64,000 nucleotides of DNA from Polaromonas sp. (GTDB lineage Bacteria; Pseudomonadota; Gammaproteobacteria; Burkholderiales; Burkholderiaceae_C), in the NCBI GenBank assembly GCA_013298945.1, contig JAAFJR010000002.1, forward strand, positions 62,001 to 126,000, in the 5' to 3' direction. A program made the translations under genes and the position numbers. Of this stretch, positions 52,838 to 62,156 are shown in pieces. The notes below the pieces were generated by a model. It was not told the origin of the DNA. It saw nothing but the letters and a program-made list of their open reading frames with translations, and did no database searches. Each line of letters begins with the position of its first letter. Within the stretch, counting starts at the first letter, position 1.

Positions 52838-53398
52838 TTAGACGCGTTTTCTGTATTCACCAGTACGTGTATCAATCTCAACCATGTCGCCCTGCGCCAC
52901 AAAAATTGGCACGCCGATTTCGAAGCCTGTCGCCAATTTAGCTGGCTTGAGCACTTTGCCTGAAGTGTCGCCTTTGACAGCTGGCTCGGTCCAGTCGATC
53001 ACGCGTTGTACGCTGGTTGGGACTTCAACAGAGATGGCTTTTCCTTCGTAAAACACCACTTCCAGTTCCATGCCGTCTTCGAGGTAGTTCAGCGCGTCGC
53101 CCATGTTTTCGGCTTCGACTTCGTATTGGTTGTACTCAGAGTCCATGCAAACGTACATAGGCTCTGCGAAATAGGAGTATGTGCACTCTTTTTTGTCCAA
53201 CACGATTTGGTCAAACTTGTCGTCAGCGCGGAACACTTGCTCGGTGTTGAAGTTGCCGATCAAGCTTTTCAGCTTCATGCGCACTGTTGCCGCACCACGG
53301 CCACCTCGAGCGTATTCGGTTTTTAGGACGATCATAGGGTCCTTACCGTGCATAACGACGTTGCCTGCGCGGATTTCTTGAGCGATTTTCAGTGCCAT
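52838..53398 (-). CDS. efp: Elongation factor P, arginine type
   Basis: A 186-residue factor that relieves ribosome stalling at polyproline. The loop reads [19 protein letters not shown] with Arg34 at the tip, corresponding to Arg32 of Pseudomonas EF-P, which is rhamnosylated by EarP. A lysine-type EF-P would need EpmA. The adjacent upstream gene is earP, so modifier and target are encoded together. The remaining domains (about 65-186) end [16 protein letters not shown]. Confidence 0.97.
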   Translation of the reverse strand: MALKIAQEIRAGNVVMHGKDPMIVLKTEYARGGRGAATVRMKLKSLIGNFNTEQVFRADDKFDQIVLDKKECTYSYFAEPMYVCMDSEYNQYEVEAENMGDALNYLEDGMELEVVFYEGKAISVEVPTSVQRVIDWTEPAVKGDTSGKVLKPAKLATGFEIGVPIFVAQGDMVEIDTRTGEYRKRV

Positions 53399-53486
53399 AG
53401 TGTTCTTCTAAAGGTTGTGCGCTTAATGATTTATAAGCGTTGAGTTTGTTCGGAGTTTCCCTAGAAAAGTGGGAAAGCCTATGATT

Positions 53487-54695
53487 TTAGCCGTTTTTCT
53501 CTGCAAAAGCGATGAGCTTGGATGCCAAATCAGCTTGCAAACGCAGCTTGTTGCTTAATTTTTCAGCACTTTGTTTCCAAGTTAGTAGGTCAAGCTGTGG
53601 AAAGCTAGGCAAGTTGGGGTTGTTTTCACGCTCCAAAGCCGATGCATTCCACGCTATAAGCGCGGTTTTCAGCGACGCTGGTGCTTCCATCATCTGCAAA
53701 AACGCATCCAGCTTGGCATGATGCGCCCCGTCGTGCTGCGGGTAAATCTGCCAAATAAATGGTTTAGTCGCCCAAATGGCGCGAATCAAGGAGTCCTCAC
53801 CCCTTACAAAATTCAAATCGCAGCTCCACAGCAAGTGGTCAAAATCGAGTTGAGTTAGCTGCGGAATATATAAAATTGATAGCTGCTTAGGCAATAAATA
53901 CGTTGGCTGTAGGCGTTTTTTATGCTCTAGAAGAGCTTTTACAGCAGCGCTAGCTCGTCCTGCGGTGACAAACAAGCAAGACGGCATTCCGTGGGTTGAG
54001 AGCTGGTCAATCAAGACTTCTAATGCAGCGGGTTCATAGCAAAAAAGCGAAATGTAGGTCGTTGTGTCACTGAATTCGAGTTGGTTTTGGGCTAAAAACG
54101 GCGTCAGCCAAACCTGCCGGTCAAACCCCTTTTGCCGCTCCAAAAGATCGTTTTCCCGCAGCAATCCACCTGTTTTTGCCGTAAATCCTGGGTAAAAATA
54201 GCGCTGCGTCCAACCCTTAGCCGCGCCGCTGTGGTGCACATAGGGCAGGGTGTGGGCGCGTTCGGCGAACGATTCAGCCGTCAAATACTCCAAATTCAAC
54301 CAAACTGGCTGAATAGTCGATTTTATATGCTCAAATTGGCCTCTAGCCGGCGTATTTATTGCTTGTATAGCTATTAAATTAATAGCAAATTCACAATCAA
54401 AGGTATCTACCAATACGTCGCCTAAAGTGTAATTTTGATCGCTGGGTAAGTCTTTTTTTAAACCATGTTGGCAGTCAATCACCTCTACATTGGCGTGTCC
54501 ATTCGGCGCCATCCAAGTCAGTGGCGATACATCATCCACCCACAGCCGCACCCGTTTGCCCCGCGCCGCCAAATTACAAGCCAGTCGCCAGCAAACCCCA
54601 ATGTCGCCAAAGTTGTCGACAACGTTGCAGAAGATGTCCCAGTTTAATTGGGGTGAGATGGGCTTTGGAGCGGATTCCATCCCTAGATTGTCCAC
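53487..54695 (-). CDS. earP: EF-P arginine rhamnosyltransferase EarP
   Basis: A 402-residue glycosyltransferase (GT-B like) that moves rhamnose from TDP-rhamnose to the loop arginine of EF-P. The N-terminus has NWDIFCNVVDNFGDIGVCW with the catalytic Asp region, and the C-terminal half has LNFVRGEDSLIRAIWATKPF and QHDGAH. It is 88 bp upstream of efp. Unusually it contains two copies of the 47-bp repeat, encoding residues 104-118 (AINLIAIQAINTPAR) and 262-276 (LQPTYLLPKQLSILY region). The frame is open throughout, so it is likely functional. Confidence 0.95.
   Translation of the reverse strand: MDNLGMESAPKPISPQLNWDIFCNVVDNFGDIGVCWRLACNLAARGKRVRLWVDDVSPLTWMAPNGHANVEVIDCQHGLKKDLPSDQNYTLGDVLVDTFDCEFAINLIAIQAINTPARGQFEHIKSTIQPVWLNLEYLTAESFAERAHTLPYVHHSGAAKGWTQRYFYPGFTAKTGGLLRENDLLERQKGFDRQVWLTPFLAQNQLEFSDTTTYISLFCYEPAALEVLIDQLSTHGMPSCLFVTAGRASAAVKALLEHKKRLQPTYLLPKQLSILYIPQLTQLDFDHLLWSCDLNFVRGEDSLIRAIWATKPFIWQIYPQHDGAHHAKLDAFLQMMEAPASLKTALIAWNASALERENNPNLPSFPQLDLLTWKQSAEKLSNKLRLQADLASKLIAFAEKNG
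53867..53913 (-). repeat. 47-bp dispersed repeat, copy 16 (inside earP, B orientation)
   Basis: The copy reads ATAAAATTGATAGCTGC, then TTAGGCAATAAATACG and TTGGCTGTAGG. Relative to earP it is A orientation, in an unusual phase, giving LQPTYLLPKQLSILY. Confidence 0.88.
54340..54386 (+). repeat. 47-bp dispersed repeat, copy 17 (inside earP, A orientation)
   Basis: The copy reads CTCTAGCCGGCGTATTTATT, then ATAGCTATTAAATTAATAGC. Relative to earP it is B orientation, phase 0, giving AINLIAIQAINTPAR, nearly the consensus peptide. It is inverted relative to copy 16, 427 bp away. Confidence 0.93.
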
Positions 54696-54734
54696 AAAAT
54701 CAATGCATGCTAATTTTGTGGATTTCTTTTTGAA

Positions 54735-55745
54735 TCAATCGAGCTTGATACCCAAATCCACCGCTGTTTTGATCCAAACTGGAATCGCTTCATCAAAATC
54801 TTTACGAGTTTCTGTCAAATTTTTAGGTTTGTTTGGGATGGCGAACGTTTCGCGCATTTTGGCGGCTTGGTCGCTGTTGGCCCAAACAACGGCTTCGTCA
54901 GCCACGCGTTTGAGGATAGCTTCTGGCGTTCCAGCCGGTGCAAACAGAGGCAAGCCACCTTCTAACGTAACAAGCTTGCCTTTGACGCCTTGCTCCACCA
55001 GCGTTGGGACATCTGGTAATTTAGGCGAGCGGTAAACGCCGGTCACCCCAATAGCGCGTGCGCCTTTGGTAGAGACGGCGTTGAATGCGGAAAAACTTCC
55101 CACCGCAATTTGGACTTGTCCTGAAGCCAAGTCTAAAAACATCGGTGCCTCGCCCCTGTAGTGAACGGACTGAATTTTGGTGCCTTCACTGCGGTTGGTT
55201 TGGTCAGCCACCATGTGCGGAATCGAGCCGGCTGCGTAGGTGCCCATGTTGGCATTGTTGGCTTTGGACCAAGCGATAAATTCGACCATGTTTTTAGCTG
55301 GAATTTTGTCGTTGATAGCAACCACCAAAGGCCCGGAAGGGAAAAATGTGACCGGTGTGATGTCTTTGTCTAAGTTGTACGGTAATTTGGTAAACAAAAC
55401 GCGGTTTTGGAAAAGCGTGCCGGAAGTCGTCATGCCAAAGGTATAGCCATCTGCAGGAGATTTAACAACGGCATCAATGCCGATAACCGCACCCGCTCCG
55501 GGTTTGTTATCAATAACTACTGGTACGCCAAGTTTGGCACTAAGGTGCTGTCCGAAATTGCGTGCCAAAGAATCTGTCAAACCGCCCGCTGCGAAGGCCA
55601 CGACAATTTTGATAGGTTTTGCAGGCCATGGTGCAGCTTGAGCCCAAGCTTGTCCCATGCTGGTAGCGCCTGCTAAAGCGACTACAGCGATAGCTGAGGC
55701 GGTTTTCAATATGCAGCGGCGTTGGTGGTTTTGACGAAATGACAT
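54735..55745 (-). CDS. Tripartite tricarboxylate transporter receptor (Bug family)
   Basis: A 336-residue periplasmic solute receptor with a signal peptide (1-36, with an ASMGQAWAQA end). It has PWPAKPIKIVVAFAAGGLTD, DNKPGAGAVIGIDAVVKSPA and GYTFGMTTSGT, typical Bug motifs. The TctAB-type membrane genes are not adjacent, which is common for the many orphan Bug genes of Burkholderiales. Ligands are small carboxylates or amides; none can be assigned. Confidence 0.9.
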   Translation of the reverse strand: MSFRQNHQRRCILKTASAIAVVALAGATSMGQAWAQAAPWPAKPIKIVVAFAAGGLTDSLARNFGQHLSAKLGVPVVIDNKPGAGAVIGIDAVVKSPADGYTFGMTTSGTLFQNRVLFTKLPYNLDKDITPVTFFPSGPLVVAINDKIPAKNMVEFIAWSKANNANMGTYAAGSIPHMVADQTNRSEGTKIQSVHYRGEAPMFLDLASGQVQIAVGSFSAFNAVSTKGARAIGVTGVYRSPKLPDVPTLVEQGVKGKLVTLEGGLPLFAPAGTPEAILKRVADEAVVWANSDQAAKMRETFAIPNKPKNLTETRKDFDEAIPVWIKTAVDLGIKLD

Positions 55746-55886
55746 GAAAGTTCCTTCAAGAAATGAAAAGATGACTGCTAAAAGTTAGCTTCAAGTCCAG
55801 TCTAGTGGGAGGTGGCTGTAATTGAATTGGGGTTTGCACCCATGCACCAACTCGGAGCGTGCAAAATAGCATCACAATACTGGCTT

Positions 55887-57884
55887 ATGCAAGACTTGCC
55901 TTCTCAATTTCCACCCAATATCGACGAAATCACTGGTTTGCCCATCTCTGCCAAGCCGCATTCTGACGCGCTCTTGGCGGAAGTCGCCGCACTGCCTTCG
56001 CTGCCTGGGGTGTATCGGTATTTTGATGCAAACGACGAGTTGCTGTATGTGGGCAAGGCGATTCATCTGAAACGGCGGGTGAGCAGTTACTTCCAAAAAG
56101 ACCACGGCGGCACGCGCACGGGGCACATGGTCAGCAAGATCGTGCGGATGGAGACGACGGTGGTGCGCTCAGAGGCGGAAGCGCTGCTCTTAGAAAACAA
56201 CCTGATCAAAACGCTGAACCCGAAGTACAACATTTTGTTTCGGGACGACAAGAGCTATCCGTACTTGAAAATTACGAGCCAAGCTTTCCCCAGAATGGCG
56301 TATTACCGTGGCGCGGTTGATAAAAAGCACAGCTACTTTGGCCCCTACCCCAACGGCTGGGCGGTGAAAGAATCTATTTTGTTGCTGCAAAAAGTGTTCA
56401 TGCTGCGCACCTGTGAAGATTCAGTGTTCGCGAACCGCACGCGGCCGTGTTTGCTGTACCAAATCAAGCGCTGTTCAGGCCCGTGCGTGCCCAGTTTGAG
56501 CAAAATCACACCGCTTGCCTATGCGGCAGATGTGCAACATGCGCAGCAATTTTTGCGGGGCGAAACGCAGCTTGTCATGCAAACGCTGGAGGCGCAGATG
56601 ATGGCGTGCTCGGACCAGCTGGAATTTGAAATGGCGGCGGAGCTGCGCGACCGCATTGCCGCGCTGTCAAATATCTTGCACCAGCAAGCGGTTGAAACCA
56701 CGGGTTCGGACAAAGACGTGGATATTTTGGCGGTGAAAGTGCAGGGCGGCAAAGCTTGTGTCAATTTGGCCATGGTACGCGGCGGGCGACATTTGGGGGA
56801 CAGGCAGTATTTTCCGGTGCATGTGGAAGATGCGGTGAGTATGCAAAGGGTTGAAGGCGAGGTTGAAGGCGATTCGGTAGAGCCGAAATCTGTTGATGTG
56901 TTGGTTTTAGAAGCTTTCATCGCTCAGCATTACATCCACGTACCCATTCCTGTAGCGCTGATTACCAGTGTAGAAATTGATAAAAACTTGGTCAAAGCCC
57001 TGTCTGAGCAAGCGGGTTTCAAGGTTAGCGCCGTGCATAACCCGCGCGAACAGCGGCGTATTTGGCTGGAAATGGCGCAAAACAATGCGAATATTCAGCT
57101 TACAAGGTTGTTGAGTGAAGAGGGCTCGCAGCAAGCCAGAACGCGCACGCTGGTAGAGGCGCTGGAACTGGTGACAGATGATATTGATGCGCTACGCATT
57201 GAGTGTTTTGACATTTCCCACACAGCGGGCGAGGCAACGCAAGCGTCTTGCGTGGTTTTCCACCACCACAAAATGCAAAGCGCTGAGTACCGTCGTTACA
57301 ACATCGAAGGCATCACTGGCGGTGACGACTACGCCGCCATGCGCCAAGTGCTGGAGCGGCGCTACAGCAAAATTGTGGAAGCAGACAACATGGCCAAAAA
57401 AGCCGCCGAGGAAGCCGGCACAGAGCCAAAGTCTCTCATGCCACAAGTGGTGTTGATTGATGGTGGCAAAGGTCAAATCAGCACGGCAAAGGAAGTGTTT
57501 GAGCGGCTGGGGCTGGATTTGGCGCTCTTAGTAGGCGTTGAAAAAGGCGAAGGCCGCAAGGTGGGTTTGGAGGAGCTGGTGTTTGCAGACGGGCGGGAAA
57601 AGGTCTATTTGGGCAAAGATTCCAGCGCGTTGATGCTGATCGCGCAAATTCGGGATGAGGCGCACCGATTCGCCATCACCGGCATGCGCGCCAAACGTGC
57701 CAAAGTGCGGGTGGGCGGCAGCAAAATTGAGGATATTCCGGGCATTGGCCCTAAGCGCCGTGCCAAGCTGTTGCAGCGGTTTGGCGGTATTCGGGGTGTG
57801 GCTATGGCCAGTGCAGAAGATTTGGCGACGGTTGAAGGCGTGTCTAAAGAGTTGGCGGAGACGATTTATCGGGCTTTACATTGA
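55887..57884 (+). CDS. uvrC: Excinuclease ABC subunit C
   Basis: A 665-residue subunit that makes both cuts in nucleotide excision repair. The GIY-YIG domain has [18 protein letters not shown] (41-58); a UVR domain near 210-245 has [18 protein letters not shown]; the second nuclease domain has [16 protein letters not shown] and [13 protein letters not shown]; tandem HhH at the end has [20 protein letters not shown]. Start set at ATG 55887 ([10 protein letters not shown]); the frame stays open 25 codons upstream. Confidence 0.96.
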   Translation: MQDLPSQFPPNIDEITGLPISAKPHSDALLAEVAALPSLPGVYRYFDANDELLYVGKAIHLKRRVSSYFQKDHGGTRTGHMVSKIVRMETTVVRSEAEALLLENNLIKTLNPKYNILFRDDKSYPYLKITSQAFPRMAYYRGAVDKKHSYFGPYPNGWAVKESILLLQKVFMLRTCEDSVFANRTRPCLLYQIKRCSGPCVPSLSKITPLAYAADVQHAQQFLRGETQLVMQTLEAQMMACSDQLEFEMAAELRDRIAALSNILHQQAVETTGSDKDVDILAVKVQGGKACVNLAMVRGGRHLGDRQYFPVHVEDAVSMQRVEGEVEGDSVEPKSVDVLVLEAFIAQHYIHVPIPVALITSVEIDKNLVKALSEQAGFKVSAVHNPREQRRIWLEMAQNNANIQLTRLLSEEGSQQARTRTLVEALELVTDDIDALRIECFDISHTAGEATQASCVVFHHHKMQSAEYRRYNIEGITGGDDYAAMRQVLERRYSKIVEADNMAKKAAEEAGTEPKSLMPQVVLIDGGKGQISTAKEVFERLGLDLALLVGVEKGEGRKVGLEELVFADGREKVYLGKDSSALMLIAQIRDEAHRFAITGMRAKRAKVRVGGSKIEDIPGIGPKRRAKLLQRFGGIRGVAMASAEDLATVEGVSKELAETIYRALH

Positions 57885-57954
57885 ATTATGCTGAGGTTCC
57901 TCGGTTATAGTCATTCAGTTGTTTGGTTTTCATCATCGGTTTGAAAGATAAAAA

Positions 57955-58887
57955 ATGCGCAGTTGCGTCATCGGTGGCGGTGGTTTTATAGGTCGTTACC
58001 TGAGTGAAGCTTTGGCGGCTTCTGGGCGCGATGTGCTCGTGTTGGGTCGCAAACCCAGTCTTCAATTCACGAATAAACGTATTCAATACCAAGCTGTAGA
58101 CGCAACGAACATGGGGGTGCTGCGGCCTTTGCTGACGACGTGCGACGAAGTGATTGATTTGGCCTACGCCACCGTGCCCAAAACCAGTTACAGCGACCCG
58201 ATGTTTGATTTGCAATCTAATCTGCCACGCGTGGTGGCGTTGATGGAAGAGCTGCAGCATCATTCGCAGCTGCGCCGTTTCATGGTGGTGTCTTCCGGCG
58301 GTACGGTATACGGGCATGCCAATCGGCTGCCGATTTCTGAGTACGCGGAGACTGAGCCTGTGTCTCCCTACGGTATCACCAAATTGACCATAGAACGTTA
58401 CGCGCTGATGTACCACCGCTTGCATGGTTTGCCCTTGGTCGTGGTACGACCGGCGAATGCGTATGGGCATGGTCAGCTGCCTTTCATGGGCCAAGGCTTC
58501 ATCGCCACGGCAATGGGGAATGTGTTGGCTGGCAAAAATATTGCGGTTTTTGGTGAGCGCGGTACGGTGCGCGACTATGTGCATGCGAAAGATGTTGCCT
58601 CTGGCATGGTTGCCGCGCTTGAGCATGGCACGAATGGTGCGGTTTACAACATTGGCAGCGGGGTAGGCTTGAGCAATTTGGATGTTATTGATTTGATTCG
58701 TCCGTTGGCAAAGCAAGCGCAGCTACCAGTGATGGTGAGCCATGAAGAGGAGCGAAAATTTGACGTTGCCGCCAATGTGTTGAATTTTGGCCGTTTGCTA
58801 AGCTGTTCGGGTTGGTTGCCTAAAATTAGCATGGAAGAGGGGCTGCAAGAGATGTGGCAGGGCTTGGCGAAATCTGTAGCACAATAG
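57955..58887 (+). CDS. NAD-dependent epimerase/dehydratase (UDP-glucose 4-epimerase-like)
   Basis: A 310-residue extended SDR protein. It has GGGGFIGRYLSEAL (7-20), SSGGTVYG (113-120) and the YxxxK pair Tyr139/Lys143 in SPYGITK. RPANAYGHGQ and YNIGSGVGLSNLDVI follow. The motif set fits nucleotide-sugar epimerases or dehydratases. It is followed after 4 bp by pgsA, but no sugar gene cluster is near, so the substrate is open. Confidence 0.85.
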   Translation: MRSCVIGGGGFIGRYLSEALAASGRDVLVLGRKPSLQFTNKRIQYQAVDATNMGVLRPLLTTCDEVIDLAYATVPKTSYSDPMFDLQSNLPRVVALMEELQHHSQLRRFMVVSSGGTVYGHANRLPISEYAETEPVSPYGITKLTIERYALMYHRLHGLPLVVVRPANAYGHGQLPFMGQGFIATAMGNVLAGKNIAVFGERGTVRDYVHAKDVASGMVAALEHGTNGAVYNIGSGVGLSNLDVIDLIRPLAKQAQLPVMVSHEEERKFDVAANVLNFGRLLSCSGWLPKISMEEGLQEMWQGLAKSVAQ

Positions 58888-58891
58888 CCTT

Positions 58892-59458
58892 ATGTTTTTA
58901 ACCATTCCGACTTTAATGACTTGGGCGCGCATCGTGGCGATTCCGCTCATCATTGGGGTGTATTACCTCAATATCGATTTGCAGACCCAAAACCTGATCG
59001 CAACGGTTTTGTTTGTGGTGTTTGCCTTGACGGATTGGTTGGATGGCTACTTGGCACGCAAGTTAAATCAAACTTCGGCTTTTGGTGCGTTTTTAGACCC
59101 TGTCGCCGATAAAATATTAGTCTGCGCATCGTTGCTCATTTTGGTGCATCTGACTCGGGTAGATGTTTTTGTCGCACTCATCATCATTGGTCGTGAAATT
59201 GCCATTTCTGCATTGCGCGAATGGATGGCGCAAATCGGCGCTTCAAAAAGTGTGGCAGTCCACATGATTGGCAAGTTAAAAACGGTGGCTCAAATGGTCG
59301 CTATCCCGTTTTTGCTGTTTGATGGCAAGCTTTTTGGCATCATCGACACTAGGCTGTGGGGAACATGGCTGATTTGGGTTGCAGCGATTTTGACCATCTG
59401 GTCCATGATCTACTATTTGCAAAAAGCCATCCCTGAAATCCGCGCTAGGGTGAAATAA
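58892..59458 (+). CDS. pgsA: CDP-diacylglycerol-glycerol-3-phosphate 3-phosphatidyltransferase
   Basis: A 188-residue membrane enzyme that forms phosphatidylglycerol phosphate, the committed step to phosphatidylglycerol and cardiolipin. It has the CDP-alcohol phosphotransferase signature in DWLDGYLARKLNQTSAFG and FLDPVADK (about 47-75). It has about five helices and the family opening NIPTLMTWARI-like TIPTLMTWARIVAIPLI. Confidence 0.95.
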   Translation: MFLTIPTLMTWARIVAIPLIIGVYYLNIDLQTQNLIATVLFVVFALTDWLDGYLARKLNQTSAFGAFLDPVADKILVCASLLILVHLTRVDVFVALIIIGREIAISALREWMAQIGASKSVAVHMIGKLKTVAQMVAIPFLLFDGKLFGIIDTRLWGTWLIWVAAILTIWSMIYYLQKAIPEIRARVK

Positions 59459-59608
59459 GAATGTAATTAGCGTGGATAAATCCCTTTTCGACAGATTTTT
59501 TTGCCACAAACGTATCTTATCTTGGGTAAAGCAGTTCAAGGTGCCCAAAAAAACGACTAGAATCTGCTTCGAGACAATTAATCCCTAATTTCTAAGAGGA
59601 AGTTTACT

Positions 59609-59881
59609 GTGAACAAATCAGAACTCATTGAGCATATTGCTACGCAATCCGATATTTCAAAAGCAGCGGCTACACGTGCTTTGGAATCTATCATCGGTGC
59701 TGTGAAGTCAACGCTTAAAAAGGGTAACTCAGTGTCTTTGGTTGGTTTTGGTACATTTGCGGTAACCAAACGCGCAGCCCGCGTCGGTCGCAATCCACGT
59801 ACTGGCGCAGCCTTGAAAATTAAAGCGGCTAAAGTGCCAAAGTTTCGTCCAGGCAAAGCATTGAAGGATGCTTTGAACTGA
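59609..59881 (+). CDS. HU-family DNA-binding protein
   Basis: A 90-residue histone-like protein. It begins [19 protein letters not shown], has [20 protein letters not shown] and the DNA-arm motif [21 protein letters not shown] split over the next residues. It bends and compacts DNA as a dimer. An AAGAGGAAG ribosome site precedes it. tRNA-Val follows after 19 bp. Confidence 0.97.
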   Translation: MNKSELIEHIATQSDISKAAATRALESIIGAVKSTLKKGNSVSLVGFGTFAVTKRAARVGRNPRTGAALKIKAAKVPKFRPGKALKDALN

Positions 59882-59900
59882 TCACAAATAGGATTAGCTT

Positions 59901-59976
59901 GGGTGATTAGCTCAGTTGGTAGAGCGGCGCCTTTACACGGCGTAGGTCGGCGGTTCGAGCCCGTCATCACTCACCA
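59901..59976 (+). tRNA. tRNA-Val (anticodon TAC)
   Basis: A complete 76-base cloverleaf. The acceptor arm is GGGTGAT/ATCACTC, the anticodon stem GCGCC... loop reads CTTTACAC, the T arm has GGTTCGAGCC, and CCA is encoded. All arms pair well. Confidence 0.97.
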
Positions 59977-60009
59977 CTCAAACTAGAACTTGTGATAAAT
60001 AAAAATTTA

Positions 60010-60037
60010 AAGGGCGAACTGCAGGTTCGCCCTTTTT
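60010..60037 (+). terminator. Rho-independent terminator after tRNA-Val
   Basis: AAGGGCGAAC (60010-60019) pairs perfectly with GTTCGCCCTT (60025-60034) around a 5-base loop, followed by TTT. It ends the HU/tRNA transcript. Confidence 0.93.
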
Positions 60038-60104
60038 CGTTGTTAATAAAAGTTATCTTAGTAAAAGTTACGTTAGCAAAACATTTTTAAGGTGTAGCGT
60101 TTTT

Positions 60105-62030
60105 ATGTTTGAATTTTTTAGAAATCACGGTAAACCGGTCTACGCGATTTTGTTTTCACTCATTATCTTAGCGTTCGCTGTAAGTGGAATGTCTGGTTAT
60201 GAGAGCATGTTCAATGCTGGCGAAGATGTTGCCAAAATTGATGGGAAAAAGATCAAGCAAGCTGATTTGGATGCCGCTTATAAAAACGAGTTAGAACGCA
60301 TTCGCGCTGCCAATCCTTCCGTTGACATCAAGCTTTTGGACACGCCAGAAGCGAAATATGCCACCCTAGAACGCTTAGTGCGTGAGCAAGTGATTGGTGC
60401 AGCGGCGCGTGCGGCACATTTTGAAACCAGCGACCAGCGTTTAGCGAACGAGTTACAAGCTGACCCAACGATCGCTTCATTGCGTCAACCCGATGGAAAA
60501 ATCGACAAAGAGCGTTATAAATTATTGGTTGGCAGTCAAGGTCTAACACCTGAAATGTTTGAAGCTCGCGTTCGTTCTCAAATATCTGCACGCCAGGTCT
60601 TTAAAGGTATCCAAGGCTCTGGTTTTACGACTAATGCTGTAGGAGATGTTGCATTAAATGCTTTTTTACAAAAACGTGAAATTCAAGTCGTCGCTTTTGA
60701 TGCTTCAGGTTTTGCTGGCAAAGTTACCTTGACTGATGCAGATCTAGAGACATATTACAAAGCGAATCAGTTGCAGTTTCAAGCGCCAGAGCAAGCCAGT
60801 ATCGAATATGTTGTGTTGGATGTTGAATCCATCAAAAAAGGCATCACTGTTACCGACGAAGAGCTAAAAACCTATTACGAACAGAACCAAGCACGTTTAG
60901 CGACACAAGAAGAGCGTCGTGCTAGCCATATTTTGATTACTGCTCCAAAAGGCGCACCTGCTGCTGAGCGCGACAAGGCAAAAGTAAAAGCGCAAGCTTT
61001 ATTGGATACCGTGAAAAAAGCACCTGCAAGTTTTGCAGAAGTTGCCAAAGCTAATTCTCAAGACCCAGGCTCTGCAGTCAAAGGCGGTGATTTGGATTTT
61101 TTTGCACGTGGTGCCATGGTGAAGCCTTTTGAAGACGTTGCCTACGCCTTGAAAAAGGGTGACATTAGCGCTTTGGTGGAATCAGATTTCGGTTTTCACA
61201 TTATTCAATTGACCGACATTAAGTCAGCCAAGCAACGCAGTTTTGATGAAATAAAACCAGAATTAGTAGAAGAAGCGAAAAAACAGCAAGCTCAGAAAAA
61301 ATTTGCCGAAGCTGCAGAAACGTTTACCAATGCGGTTTACGAGCAATCAGACAGCTTGAAACCCATTGCTGATAAATTAAAGCTTGAAGTGAAAACCGCG
61401 ACAAATGTCATGCGTAATGTTGTACCAGGTGCTGTTGGTGCTTTGGCAAATCCTAAATTTTTGAACGCTATTTTTTCAGCAGATGCAATTGAAAAAAAGC
61501 GCAATACAGAAGCATTGGAATTAGCTAACAAGCAGCTTGTATCAGGTCGTATTGCTCAATACACAGCAGCACGTACGCTTCCTTTTGCTGATGTGAAAGA
61601 TCGCGTTCGTGACAGGTTATTGGCGGCTCGTAGCTTTGAATTAGCCAAAAAAGAAGGCATGGATAAACTTGCAGCTTGGAAGCTTGCACCAGCCTCAGCT
61701 GTCATGCCTGCAGCTGTTGAAATTGCGCGCAATCTAGCGCAAAACTTGCCGGGGCAAATTGTTGAAGCAGCTTTAAAGGCCGATGCGAGCAAGTTGCCTG
61801 ATTTTGTTGGCGTAGAAATTCCCGGTCGTGCTTATTACGTGGCCAAAATTAATAAAGTATTACCACCCGTTGCAGCTGACGATGCTATGGCTAAACAAGG
61901 ACGTGTGCAACTGTCACAAGCATGGGTTGCGGCTGAAGACCAAGCCTATTACAACTTGCTGAAAGAGCGCTTTAAGACGGATATTAAACTAGCAAAACCG
62001 ATTGCTAAATCAAATCTGCTGAGTCAATAA
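60105..62030 (+). CDS. ppiD: PpiD-like periplasmic peptidyl-prolyl isomerase/chaperone
   Basis: A 641-residue protein with one N-terminal membrane anchor (about 12-30, AILFSLIILAFAVSG), a SurA-N-like helical part, and a parvulin domain (about 270-370) with RRASHILITAPKG, AKANSQDPGSAVKGGDLDFF and GFHIIQLTDI. PpiD sits at the periplasmic side of SecYEG and assists outgoing proteins. The order HU gene, tRNA-Val, ppiD is the familiar hupB-ppiD neighbourhood. Confidence 0.93.
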   Translation: MFEFFRNHGKPVYAILFSLIILAFAVSGMSGYESMFNAGEDVAKIDGKKIKQADLDAAYKNELERIRAANPSVDIKLLDTPEAKYATLERLVREQVIGAAARAAHFETSDQRLANELQADPTIASLRQPDGKIDKERYKLLVGSQGLTPEMFEARVRSQISARQVFKGIQGSGFTTNAVGDVALNAFLQKREIQVVAFDASGFAGKVTLTDADLETYYKANQLQFQAPEQASIEYVVLDVESIKKGITVTDEELKTYYEQNQARLATQEERRASHILITAPKGAPAAERDKAKVKAQALLDTVKKAPASFAEVAKANSQDPGSAVKGGDLDFFARGAMVKPFEDVAYALKKGDISALVESDFGFHIIQLTDIKSAKQRSFDEIKPELVEEAKKQQAQKKFAEAAETFTNAVYEQSDSLKPIADKLKLEVKTATNVMRNVVPGAVGALANPKFLNAIFSADAIEKKRNTEALELANKQLVSGRIAQYTAARTLPFADVKDRVRDRLLAARSFELAKKEGMDKLAAWKLAPASAVMPAAVEIARNLAQNLPGQIVEAALKADASKLPDFVGVEIPGRAYYVAKINKVLPPVAADDAMAKQGRVQLSQAWVAAEDQAYYNLLKERFKTDIKLAKPIAKSNLLSQ

Positions 62031-62036
62031 AAAAAC

Positions 62037-62060
62037 AGTCCCGTAAGGGGCTTTTTTTTT
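62037..62060 (+). terminator. Terminator after ppiD
   Basis: AGTCCC (62037-62042) pairs with GGGGCT (62047-62052, one G-T pair) around GTAA, followed by nine T. Confidence 0.85.
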
Positions 62061-62156
62061 GTCTTCGTAGCCTCGATAACATCAAAGACAATTTGAATTT
62101 TGCAGAATCTTTGAGAATTTTACAAAATTGCAGATGGAGTTCCTACAATAGAAGCT

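Noticed and set aside
57886-58716. A 276-codon minus-strand frame opposite the epimerase gene
   Set aside because: The plus-strand gene has full epimerase motifs; the opposite frame has none.
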